A DNA stretch of 64,000 nt from Undaria pinnatifida (lineage: Eukaryota > Sar > Phaeophyceae > Laminariales > Alariaceae). The translations under genes were made by a program, and so were the position numbers. Every line of letters starts with the position of its first letter. Position 1 is the stretch's first letter. The stretch lies in assembly GCA_012845835.1 (NCBI GenBank), contig JABAKD010000023.1, positions 21,050,203-21,114,202 of the forward strand. The letters run 5' to 3'. Positions 19,111-29,250 of this stretch are shown here, in pieces. Below the pieces are notes generated by a model, which saw only the letters and a program-made list of their open reading frames with translations, was not told where the DNA came from and searched no databases.

Positions 19111-19790
19111 CACTGCTGTGTTAACAGGTAACGGCAATTTCAACCGTACCAAGATGGGTAGTGTAGTACCAACACCAGCTGTAGAAAATATGTGTACGCC
19201 CACAGTCGAATAGAAAGGATGTTTGCCCCCAAAGGTACCTCATCAAACGGGGTGATCCCCACTGCACTATTTAAAGCTGTGAAGCGCGCTATCTCCGCGA
19301 ACTGTAGTAAACGCTCTGTAACGGGCAGTAGCTGTCCGAACACGTACAGAGAAGAAAAAAAAAATGCCAGCGTAGCCCCTAGCAGTATTGTGAAGGGCAG
19401 CACATGTGCCAACAGCAGTAGAAAGGCAGCGTTTACGCCTACAGTATAGTGCTCAGCGTCTCCGCCAACTGTAAACCGCATTGCACCGGACAGTAGTACC
19501 CGTCGTGGCAGCTGCAAAAAAAATTGCAGCATTTATCCTAGCAGCATTGGCAGCCCCGTAGACATTTTTGCAGCATTTATCCTAGCAGTATTGTTGAAGG
19601 GCAGCACATGTACCGGCAGGAGGAAGACGGCCTAACGCCTGGGCAGCTGAAAAAAAAATTGTACCCTCCCGACCGCACTATAAAGGACAGTTACGTTGAC
19701 AGCAGTGCAGAGTGCCGCACTGTCGCAGCTGTGCCCACACAGAAAGTGGTATTATAGTCCCCGCGTACCCATGAATGGTGAAATATAGGG
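19111..19790. repeat. Degenerate continuation of the minisatellites
   Basis: Scattered words GCAGCATTTATCCTAGCAG (near 19530 and 19569), GGGCAGCACATG (near 19395 and 19602) and a GTAACGGCA-like word remain, with no regular step. The long minus-strand ORF 19140-19532 is hydrophobic only because of the repeat composition, and I do not call it a gene. Confidence 0.6.
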
Positions 19791-20779
19791 CATCGCACAC
19801 GCCGACAGCCTTGCCCAACAAAAAAGCCAGCACAGAGTTTCAGCGTTCACTAAAATCAAGTTCTAGTCACGGGGGGCCAGGACGAAAAAAAAAAACTCGA
19901 ATCGAACTTTCAAGGAGCACTCGCACAGCAGCGGAGGGTGTCCGAGCTGCGGTGCTGTAACTGTGGACGCTAGGGCAGTGAAGGATCGAGCTGTGTGGTG
20001 GATGGGCAGGAGCAGAGTTTGCGGCTTGGCTGCTGTACAGTGACTTCTACAGCAGATAATCCGGCGGTATATGGCATGCATTGACAGCGAGCCCATTATG
20101 CTGCGCTGTAGTTGGTACCTCTGCGAACATGATGATGGTTGAAGCTACGTGACGCACAGTAGTGGAACGCTGTTGATCGAGAAATATCGGGGAGGGGTCC
20201 GAGGTTCGGCAAATTAGTAGCTGTGCTATTTTCGGCAGAAAGGGAGCAGCAGTTTGTCCGACGTGCAAGACGGATCGACGTATGTACTGAAACCAATACG
20301 ATAACGCGTGTACTGGAAAAATTCGCCAAGCAAAAAAGCCCAAACATTCCACGAGCACAGCCTGTTCCTTCTCAGGTAGGATCACAAGGAAGGAGCCCCG
20401 ACATGAGCTCCTAGAGCACGGTGCCCGTAGTCCAAGGGGGTCCCGCGAAGGGCGGTCTGGCTCCGACAGCAAAGGTGTATGCTGGTCGATGGGCTCTCTC
20501 AGCAAGCGAAGTCCCCGTCGAGGGTGATTCGAAGGGTTGACTCCAGTATGCTTGTCCGTGGCGTGTCGTACATATGCCTCAGAGCCCCGAAACGCAAAAA
20601 AAGTACAGATCGACGGCCGATCTTGGGGCTTGTGCTGGCAATTTGCGGAGATGTGCTGTGCAACATGCTGTCAGAGCGCGGAGCAAGTAAGTCTGATGGG
20701 TGGGGCTCGGGCAGTTCCACTGCGGAGTGGTCTATGACCAGCTGGCGGTGGACTGATGCGACCAAAGGCCGAGACGAGG
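19791..20779. other. Unassigned stretch with two unrecognised ORFs
   Basis: Minus-strand ORFs 20047-20505 (152 codons) and 20499-20765 (88 codons) follow each other closely, with a stop between them. Neither matches a family I know. Codon choice and lack of motifs give no support for a real gene. Nothing else is evident. Confidence 0.35.
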
Positions 20780-20784
20780 AGTGT

Positions 20785-21094
20785 TGTTTGTTGATCCCTA
20801 CGAAGCGTAGAGGGCTTACCCGTTGTTAGTGGGGTGGTGAAGTCACCGGTATGAATACAAATATAAGACGTTCATATATATTTCGTTGCTCCTAGCCAAG
20901 GCACATTGTGGAGAGGAGAAGACTCACTCGGTAGAAGGAGCACAACGAGGAGCACAACGAGGAGTGACGGCAAAATACCCAGAATTATTCCACCATCCCG
21001 ATATACCGCTACAATGTAGCCAACTTATCACTGGAAACCCCTACAATACTCAACCGTCATCATATCCGCATCGTATCCAAGCATACAATCAACA
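20785..21094 (-). repeat. LTR, 3' copy in element orientation
   Basis: 310 bp matching 25206-25524. It includes CGAAGCGTAGAGGGCTTACCC, ATATAAGACGTTCATATATAT (TATA-like), two GAGGAGCACAAC units and CCATCCCGATATACCGCTAC. Bounded by TG and CA. Confidence 0.9.
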
Positions 21095-22266
21095 GCCTCC
21101 CTGCTTCGTCAATGATACGGTATGATGCTATATTGTCATATCATCAGGGTAACACGATTCAATGAAAAATAAGGTCAATCAATATCCTCCCAGTACTACT
21201 GTGACAAGAAAGAAAGATTGCAGCACCATAGTCCTTGAAAAGCACTCCATAAGTCTAGAGATACAATTCAGGGACAGTATACAACATCAATCTTCACGAA
21301 CCTAAGATCTAAGTCGTACAAATCCTACGTCCGAAAACAAAAACTCAAATCCGAAATCCAGACCGAAAACTCAAATCTAAAATCCAAATTCCAAAAATCC
21401 AAAAACTCAAACATCGACCTTATAATCAGCATTCAGCCTTCCTTATAAAACGGTTGTCAGCTCCATAGAACAGGGGTGCCAACAAGTGTGATCGGACAGC
21501 AGTCTTAAAACTCACTTTCGCATGAGACAAACGCCTCCCGGCTAGGTACATACTAAAAATCTATTCAGATTCCAAACGCTCAAATCCAGAGCACAATAAT
21601 GCCATACTAGACAACGCGATCGTGAAAGCAGTAATAACTTCAATAGCCAAGAAACAGTTACTTCCCTCCCAAATTACCATGCACTCTTAAAAGTACTCAA
21701 ATCCAGCTAATATATGCAGAATAATCCGTCAAGAAACAATTCAAGTCAGCTCGCGAAAAAGATAGTCGCCCTCGGGTTCACACGTATCGAACTCGTCGAG
21801 TTTGAGACCTTTTTCCTACTTAACGAGCCATAGTCCTCTCAAGTGGTCAAGCGAATTCTTCCCCGCACAAGCGGTAACAGGTGGGCGCGACCCCTCCTTG
21901 AAGGATGAAAACTAAACGGTTTGGCTCAGCTGGGTCTCATTACGGAGCTAGTTGAGAAAACCATAGACTGATTACGCAGGAATGACCCCTGGTAGTTTAC
22001 CAAAAAACTGTTGCCGTCCCCAAGTCCCAAAAATATAAACTGAACGATTAGGCTCAGCTGGGTCTCATTACGGGGCTAGTTGAGAAAACCATAGACTCAT
22101 TACGCGGGGATGACCCCGGGTAGTTTACCAAAAATCGTCACCGTCCCCAAGTCCCAAACATTCTCAAACTCCCTGCTCAAATATCATTGTTAAACAGTAG
22201 AAACAGCAAACCTAGCGTACTAAATCATGATATGTTCTACCACTCTCCCAGAATCAAATGTTCATA
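21095..22266. other. Non-coding interior of the LTR element, with a tandem duplication
   Basis: AT-rich, no credible ORF. A unit of about 120 bp is present twice at 21910-22160. Both copies hold GGCTCAGCTGGGTCTCATTACG, split as GGCTCAGCTGGG and TCTCATTACGG, then GCTAGTTGAGAAAACCATAG and CCGTCCCCAAGTCCCAAA. The similar layout of the two copies indicates local duplication inside the element. Confidence 0.65.
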
Positions 22267-22509
22267 TCAAAATCCCGGTGAAAGCGAAAATACCAACTGC
22301 AGTCTTCCAGTGTACCTTGCTCGGTGTATTCGTGTCCTAGTCACCGCTCTCACTGCGTTCGCAATGCCCAGACGAGTCTGGTTAGCAAGCCACATCAAGC
22401 ATCCGACCAGCTGGCGAAAAAGACCAGTCTGTTTGAGACCTTCCTCGAGCGGATTTTTCCTACCCGAAAACGCATATATCACCATTAACCGCAAACCCCG
22501 CAAAAACAT
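22267..22509 (-). pseudogene. Ty1/copia reverse transcriptase C-terminal fragment
   Basis: The minus strand reads FRQLVGCLMWLANQTRLGIANAVRAVTR, which matches the conserved YRxxVGSLMWLANxTRPDI block near the end of copia RT (RT_connection to RNase H). The Pro-Asp pair is Gly-Ile-like here. Flanking sequence in the same frame is not recognisable. It agrees in orientation with the polypurine tract of the enclosing element. The fragment is about 40 residues of a domain normally over 200. Confidence 0.75.
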
Positions 22510-24386
22510 ATCAAATCTCGCAATATGTCACCATATTTCAGAGTTGACTCGACAACGGTTTGACGCCGGTATAGCACGAATTCAATCGCGTGTTTATTTC
22601 TGTTTCAGAGTACGCATAGATCAGAGCGCAACCGCCTCGCTACACGTGACGAGGTTGTTATATCGAGGGTCAAGTTATTCCGCATGTTCCTTCCCGGAAG
22701 AACGACACGTAGTATCATAGTGCTGCCAAGAGTGTAAGTCCATGCTGCTGCTTGATAAGCCACCGCGATGAAGAAATAACGGTCCTTTAAACTGTTTGGC
22801 TACCTTGACTAAAACGCGTATATAGGATACGGTATCAGGTAAACTCCATAACAAACGCAGGAATGTTGACTGTTTTCGTCTGTACTCAAAATGCTCGTAT
22901 ACTGCGTACGTACAAAAAAAAATGTTTGAGCATCTAACTGTGGACTATAAAAACCTTATATTATAACCTACCCCATTCCCCCTGCTCATTATTTTTTGGT
23001 CCGGCATACAGCAGATACCGCTTATCATAACACTCTGCACACGCGCATGATAAGGGCGGGGGGAGTTGCGGGGGCGTTCTAACAAACGGAGACTTGAACA
23101 TAATCTAAATCCTATCATCAATCATTGTCAAGCAAAGCATGTCACATCATAATACAGTAGGCATAACCGGGACAAGATCAGGGTGGAATCTTGAGTTTAA
23201 CGAGAAAAACACATCCCGATATTTCCACCACATGTCGCAACATAACACGTGAGTAATACTATATTTCCTCACTACCGGTTTCTTCATTTCGTGTACCGCA
23301 CTATGCTAGATCGCTGCTGATGTTGACAACCAGCTACTGTAAGACACCAAACTACCACGTATGTTGTCATCATCTCTTGTGCGTACCCGAAATATAATAC
23401 TACTGGTACTAACAATACCGGTCATCATCTCCCGGGCGTACTCGTACCTCAAATATAGTACTACTGGTACTAACGATACCCCTACAGCCATCAGCCGTCA
23501 CCAATTTATCTGTAAAACCGGAAGACGTACGATATCGTACCAGGAATTTTGTTAGGAAAATACACTGCACACAACCGAAATCAAATATTATCTTTCGGAG
23601 ATGGCAAAGTCGTTCTCAATTCCTTCCCTCTTTGGTGCGTGAGGAAAAATGGTTGATTGAAAATGAACTAAAGTACCAAACTGCTGTACATACGACAGAC
23701 AGAAAATACGGCTGTCGCAAGCAAGCGCTAGGTACTGCTGACATCATCTATTATCAAGCCGTCAAGCATCCTGCATCCCGTGCCTAGTAACCTGTTGATC
23801 AGCAGAGCTACCATGCCGCACGCAATTACATTTGCCGGTGGTTAGGGCAAGAGGGGCTGGGGGTCAGGCACAACCATTTATCCTGCCCGTCCCTCTGCCC
23901 AAGCTACTCTGTCCTTCGCTATGATTTAACGCGAAAAACAAAGTCTTAACAACGAATAATGCGAAAGAAAATGATCGCCTCAGCCGCAAAGAGTAACATG
24001 CCATCGCTGCGTCAGTCACATACTGCTGTTGTATTACTCTAGAATCAAGACAAAGACCAGACAGCATCGCGACAGCAGTTCCTATGATGCATTTTCACAA
24101 AGCCAAAGTCCACTACCTGCTGCACTACTCTAGAATCAAGACAAAGCCCAGACAGAAACAATTGGTGATGACATTACCTGTGATTGTTGCCTCAGTCTGG
24201 TGCAAACGGTGGAGAGGATTCTCCACCTGGGTTTCTGTGCCTCCCACACCCAGCGTCCTCCACCGCAACCGGCCACCTTTTGCCGACCCCAACCCGGCCC
24301 CACACATCAACGGGCTCAGCAGCCGGCGCTCCCACGGAGCACGACCGATACTGCTCGTAATTTAGTTTCACAACCAAAATTTCGAG
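22510..24386. other. Decayed interior with short local duplications
   Basis: There is no supported gene. Two duplicated units stand out: a 62-bp pair at 23362-23480 (CATCATCTC...GTACTACTGGTACTAAC-like) and a pair around 24035 and 24127 sharing TACTCTAGAATCAAGACAAAG. Both look like slippage products in non-coding DNA. Confidence 0.5.
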
Positions 24387-25200
24387 CTATCCCTTCCTCC
24401 CCGTCTCAAACTGCTCCTGCTGCCCCTGCGGCTGCTGCTGTGCAGTGCGCTCGCTCCCAGTCTCAAGCATTGGGAATACGAGCTGTGACGTCCAAACACG
24501 GGGTGGTGCCGCCGGAGGCTGCAGCTGCTGCTGCTGCTTCAATGGCAGCTGCAAGAGCTCCTCCCGCTCTTCCCCCCTCGTCTCTAATTCCACCATAAAA
24601 CTTTTCTCCGTCTTGAACTGCTGCTGCTTCTGCGGCGGCTGCTGCTGAGCAGTGCTCTCATTCCCAGTCTCAAATACCGGAATTACGAGCTGTGACTGAC
24701 ATCTGGCCACGCCCGCTCCCCTCTCTGGTATCTGAGACGGCTGAGAAATGCCTCGCTTTCGCTCCAGTCGTAGAGAGAAGCTTGAGAGCTCGAGAAGTTG
24801 CGAGTACTCGCGAATGATGAGTTCGCTTTCCTCGATGCGACCTTCGATTCGATAGAACTCGTGCCATCCTGCCGAAACTTGGTCTATGGTCCGAAAACCA
24901 TAACGGAAACCACCCTCGATTTACTTCTCAAGTTAGTCCCGTATTGCGAGCAGCTCTTCCAGCTCCCGCATCTTGGCCAGCTGAGAGCTCCTCTCCCTCT
25001 CTGCCAACGCATTCACCTCCACAACGCCCATTTTACTACCTCGCCCTCAGGCATGGTTCAAAAGAAACCCAGCTCGCTCCCTTTCACTGGGAGGGCTGTT
25101 TTTGTGATATCTCCAGCTAGCTTTCTTCCGCAGAAAAGCCCACGTCACTCAACACCCTTTGCTTCTAACAGGGATAGTACCGCGTACGGTACGCGATAAT
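24387..25200 (-). pseudogene. Gln/Glu-rich frame next to the 5' LTR, possible Gag remnant
   Basis: The minus-strand frame 24387-24710 encodes two related blocks (SQLVIPVFETGNESTAQQQ and SQLVFPMLETGSERTAQQQ) separated by a basic/acidic stretch with KQQQQ and REEREELLQL. It therefore comprises an imperfect duplication of about 70 codons rich in glutamine. The position between the 5' LTR and the rest of the element fits Gag, but no zinc knuckle or capsid motif is visible. The CTG/CAG composition alone could also produce such an ORF. Confidence 0.4.
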
Positions 25201-25205
25201 TATCG

Positions 25206-25524
25206 TGTTTGTTGATCCCTACGAAGCGTAGAGGGCTTACCCGTTGAGCTGACAATAATAGTGGGCAGTGGAGTAACCGGTATGGAGACAAATATAAGAC
25301 GTACATATATATTAAGTTGCTCCTAGCCAAGGCACATCGTGGAGAGGAGAAGACTCACTCGGTAGAAGAAGCACAACGAGGAGCACAACGAGGAGTGACG
25401 GCGAAATACCCAAGATCATTCCACCATCCCGATATACCGCTACGATGTAGCCACTTATCACTGGAAACCCCTACAATACTCAACCGTCCTCATATCCGCA
25501 TCATATCCAAGCATAGAATCAACA
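25206..25524 (-). repeat. LTR, 5' copy in element orientation
   Basis: 319 bp, the same elements in the same order as 20785-21094 with scattered substitutions and an extra AGCTGACAATA-type segment. By eye identity is roughly 90 percent, so the insertion is not recent. A perfect 12-bp palindrome, CGATAATTATCG, lies just outside at about 25194-25205. Confidence 0.9.
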
Positions 25525-25599
25525 AGTGTGCTCCGAAGAGCAGTGTCGTCCGCACGTACTCGGAAGGTGTTGTCTGTGTGTTGCGTGCCCAGCGACCAG

Positions 25600-25963
25600 C
25601 ATAAAATATCATAAAAACAAAATAGAAATAGGAATACAAAATGAAACAAAGAATAAAAAATAAAAAAATAAAAATAAAATAAAAAAATAAAAATAAAAAT
25701 AAAATAAAATAAAAAAAACATGAAGTAAAAAAAATGAAATAAAATAGAATAAAAATAAAACAAAATAAAATGAAATACAATGAAATGAAAAAAAATAAAA
25801 TAAAATAAAATAAATAAAATGAATTATAATGAAATGAAAAAAAAAAAAAAAATAAATAAATAAATAAAATGAAATAAAATGAAATGAAATAAAATGAAAT
25901 AAAATGAAATAAAATGAAATAAAATGAAATAAATGAAATAAAAAGAAATAAAAAAAAAAAAAA
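25600..25963. repeat. A-rich TAAAA/GAAAT low-complexity flank
   Basis: Irregular 5-bp units AAATA, AAAAT and TGAAAT with poly-A runs; GAAATAAAAT alternates at 25865-25945. It leads directly into the AAGAT array. The GAAAT motif reappears at the far end of the array (28269-28497). Confidence 0.85.
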
Positions 25964-26087
25964 TAAGATAAGATAAGATAAGATAAGATAAGATAAGATA
26001 AGATAAGATAAGATAAGATAAGATAAGATAAGATAAGATAAGATAAGATAAGATAAGATAAGAGATAAGATAAGATAAGATAAGATA

Positions 26088-26146
<59 letters not shown>

Positions 26147-27280
26147 AGATAAGATAAGATAAGATAAGATAAGATAAGATAAGATAAGATAAGATAAGAT
26201 AAGATAAGATAAGATAAGATAAGATAAGATAAGATAAGATAAGATAAGATAAGATAAGATAAGATAAGATAAGATAAGATAAGATAAGATAAGATAAGAT
26301 AAGATAAGATAAGATAAGATAAGATAAGATAAGATAAGATAAGATAAGATAAGATAAGATAAGATAAGATAAGATAAGATAAGATAAGATAAGATAAGAT
26401 AAGATAAGATAAGATAAGATAAGATAAGATAAGATAAGATAAGATAAGATAAGATAAGATAAGATAAGATAAGATAAGATAAGATAAGATAAGATAAGAT
26501 AAGATAAGATAAGATAAGATAAGATAAGATAAGATAAGATAAGATAAGATAAGATAAGATAAGATAAGATAAGATAAGATAAGATAAGATAAGATAAGAT
26601 AAGATAAGATAAGATAAGATAAGATAAGATAAGATAAGATAAGATAAGATAAGATAAGATAAGATAAGATAAGATAAGATAAGATAAGATAAGATAAGAT
26701 AAGATAAGATAAGATAAGATAAGATAAGATAAGATAAGATAAGATAAGCTAAGATAAGATAAGATAAGATAAGATAAGATAAGATAAGATAAGATAAGAT
26801 AAGATAAGATAAGATAAGATAAGATAAGATAAGATAAGATAAGATAAGATAAGATAAGATAAGATAAGATAAGATAAGATAAGATAAGATAAGATAAGAT
26901 AAGATAAGATAAGATAAGATAAGATAAGATAAGATAAGATAAGATAAGATAAGATAAGATAAGATAAGATAAGATAAGATAAGATAAGATAAGATAAGAT
27001 AAGATAAGATAAGATAAGATAAGATAAGATAAGATAAGATAAGATACGATAAGATAAGATAAGATAAGATAAGATAAGATAAGATAAGATAAGATAAGAT
27101 AAGATAAGATAAGATAAGATAAGATAAGATAAGATAAGATAAGATAAGATAAGATAAGATAAGATAAGATAAGATAAGATAAGATAAGATAAGATAAGAT
27201 AAGATAAGATAAGATAAGATAAGATAAGATAAGATAAGATAAGAAGATAAGATAAGATAAGATAAGAAGATAAGATAAGA

Positions 27281-27355
<75 letters not shown>

Positions 27356-27739
27356 AGATAAGATAAGATAAGATAAGATAAGATAAGATAAGATAAGATA
27401 AGATAAGATAAGATAAGATAAGATAAGATAAGATAAGATAAGATAAGATAAGATAAGATAAGATAAGATAAGATAAGATACGATACGATACGATACGATA
27501 CGATACGATAAGATAAGATAAGATAAGATAAGATAAGATAAGATAAGATAAGATAAGATAAGATAAGATAAGATAAGATAAGATAAGATAAGATAAGATA
27601 AGATAAGATAAGATAAGATAAGATAAGATAAGATAAGATAAGATAAGATAAGATAAGATAAGATAAGATAAGATAAGATAAGATAAGATAAGATAAGATA
27701 AGATAAGATAAGATAAGATAAGATAAGATAAGATAAGAT
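25964..27739. repeat. (AAGAT)n microsatellite, about 1.78 kb
   Basis: About 355 nearly perfect AAGAT units. Interruptions are few: a phase shift (GAGAT) at about 26062, TAGAT at 26116, a single AAGCT at 26748, one ATACG at about 27046, AAGAAGAT/TAGAT slips at 27240-27327, and a block of six CGATA units at about 27479-27508. Confidence 0.98.
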
Positions 27740-27971
27740 CAGATCAGATCAGATCAGATCAGATCAGATCAGATCAGATCAGATCATATCAGATCAGATC
27801 AGATCAGATCAGATCAGATCAGATCAGATCAGATCAGATCAGATCAGATCAGATCAGATCAGATCAGATCAGATCAGATCAGATCAGATCAGATCAGATC
27901 AGATGATCAGATCAGATGATCAGATCAGATCAGATCAGATCAGATCAGATCAGATCAGATCAGATCAGATC
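27740..27971. repeat. (AGATC)n pentanucleotide block
   Basis: Continues the same 5-bp period with one base changed (A to C). One ATATC variant occurs near 27786 and two ATGATC slips near 27903 and 27918. Every unit contains GATC. Confidence 0.95.
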
Positions 27972-28155
27972 ACATCAGATCACATCAGATCACATCAGAT
28001 CACATCAGATCACATCAGATCACATCAGATCACATCAGATCACATCAGATCACATCAGATCACATCAGATCACATCAGATCACATCAGATCACATCAGAT
28101 CACATCACATCACATCACATCACATCACATCACATCACATCACATCACATCACAT
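27972..28155. repeat. (CACATCAGAT)n then (CACAT)n blocks
   Basis: A 10-bp dimer of CACAT and CAGAT runs to about 28097 and then turns into pure CACAT units. Confidence 0.95.
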
Positions 28156-28497
28156 CAAATCAAATCAAATCACATCAAATCAAATCAAATCAAATCAAAT
28201 CAAATCAAATCAAATCAAATCAAGTCAAATCAAATCAAATCAAATCAAATCAAATCAAATCAAATCAAATGAAATGAAATGAAATGAAATGAAATGAAAT
28301 GAAATGAAATGAAATGAAATGAAATGAAATGAATTGAAATGAAGTGAATTGAATTGAATCGAATCGAATCGAATGGAATTGAATTGAATTGAAATGAAAT
28401 GAAATGAAATGAAATGAAATGAAATGAAATGAAATGAAATGAAATGAAATGAAATGAAATGAAATGAAATGAAATGAAATGAAATGAAATGAAATAA
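28156..28497. repeat. (CAAAT)n then (GAAAT)n blocks
   Basis: CAAAT units with one CAAGT run to 28268, then GAAAT units to 28497, broken at 28332-28390 by GAATT and GAATC variants. ORFs of HQITSD or FISFH repeats across the whole array are translation artefacts. Confidence 0.95.
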
Positions 28498-29250
28498 AAC
28501 ATTGAAGTAAATTATTGTGGCTTCGGTACTGTGCCTCGAGTAGGCTTAAATACGCCGGAACCAACAGCTTTGTTCCAATTTCGGATCCATTTGAAGACAT
28601 CCTTAGTTGCTTCCGCACGGGGCTGAGTGTGGCAATGCGCTCGCAGACTTCTCCGGTCCGCAAAGCTTCTAAAACAAGAAACTACTGCATGCATAAGCTG
28701 AGTGGGTGGGATGGTCAGTATTTCTCCTTCAACGTATGTTCTCTGGCTTTTGGTTCGTGAGAAACAGGCACAATGATCGATGTGGCCTAGATTCTCCACG
28801 TAATTCACCGGTTCCAAATCATAGAGTCACCTCCGTATCATCGATGCCTCATTTCCTGGAAACCCGATTTTACTGTAGCATTCTTCTGCGGCTTCACCGA
28901 TCATTAAAGTAGGTATCGGATTAGATGAGGCCTCCTTCCCCAGCTGGTGGGCCTACCCATACTTCCAATGTTTCTTATACTCTGCATCGGTTATCGGACT
29001 GGGGTCGTCGTCTCACCCAAACTTCTTTTAAATATTTACCATACGGTGGCGTGCACGAGGCGAAGGGCCGGCAGGTGTGGTAAATCAATTAGGGTTAGCA
29101 TACTTTTGCGTTCGCTTAGAAGCACCGTCACTAGTTTGATAAGTGCTCCCCGCAAGAGCGGCAGCGGTCACCGTAAAACATACATGGTACCTCGGTACTG
29201 CTTGTTCCATGTTCCAAACACCAGCATGATATAAGCTCGTCTCGGAGTGG
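28498..29250 (-). other. Decayed repeat-family segment, first copy
   Basis: At 28725-28880 the sequence matches 38955-39090: both contain TTCAACGTATGTTCTCTGG, ATTCACCGGTTCCAAATCAT and CATCGATGCCTCAT. On the minus strand both can be read as EPVNYxENLGxIDxCACFxRTxxQRTYVEGE. Conservation of this peptide with mostly synonymous-looking changes suggests a former coding element, probably a transposon protein. I cannot name the family. Confidence 0.5.

Larger units (their letters stand above)
20785..25524 (-). mobile_element. LTR retrotransposon with intact ends, gutted copia-type interior
   Basis: Direct repeats at 20785-21094 (310 bp) and 25206-25524 (319 bp) start TGTTTGTTGATCCC and end ATCAACA. 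The perfect 5-bp duplication AGTGT flanks the whole (20780-20784 and 25525-25529). On the minus strand a purine tract, AGCAGGGAGG, touches the LTR at 21095, which sets the orientation. The only recognisable coding piece is a copia RT fragment (22267-22509). The rest of the 4.1-kb interior has no Gag, protease or integrase I can identify, apart from a Gln-rich frame near the 5' end. It is a dead or non-autonomous element with clean boundaries. Confidence 0.9.

Noticed and set aside
19140-19532. 130-codon hydrophobic minus ORF as a membrane protein
   Set aside because: Lies wholly in degenerate minisatellite and its composition follows from the repeat.
25458-25780. Phe/Tyr/Leu-rich minus ORFs resembling membrane proteins
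   Set aside because: Produced by the TAAAA-rich low-complexity tract next to the array.
25964-27739. Telomere interpretation of (AAGAT)n
   Set aside because: The unit lacks the G-run of telomeric repeats and is internal with drifting motifs on both sides.
27903-28277. ORFs of 118-124 codons rich in HQITSD or SNQIK repeats
   Set aside because: They are translations of the pentanucleotide array and carry no information beyond it.
25964-28497. CRISPR array
   Set aside because: Units are 5 bp, contiguous and without spacers; no cas genes; context is eukaryotic.
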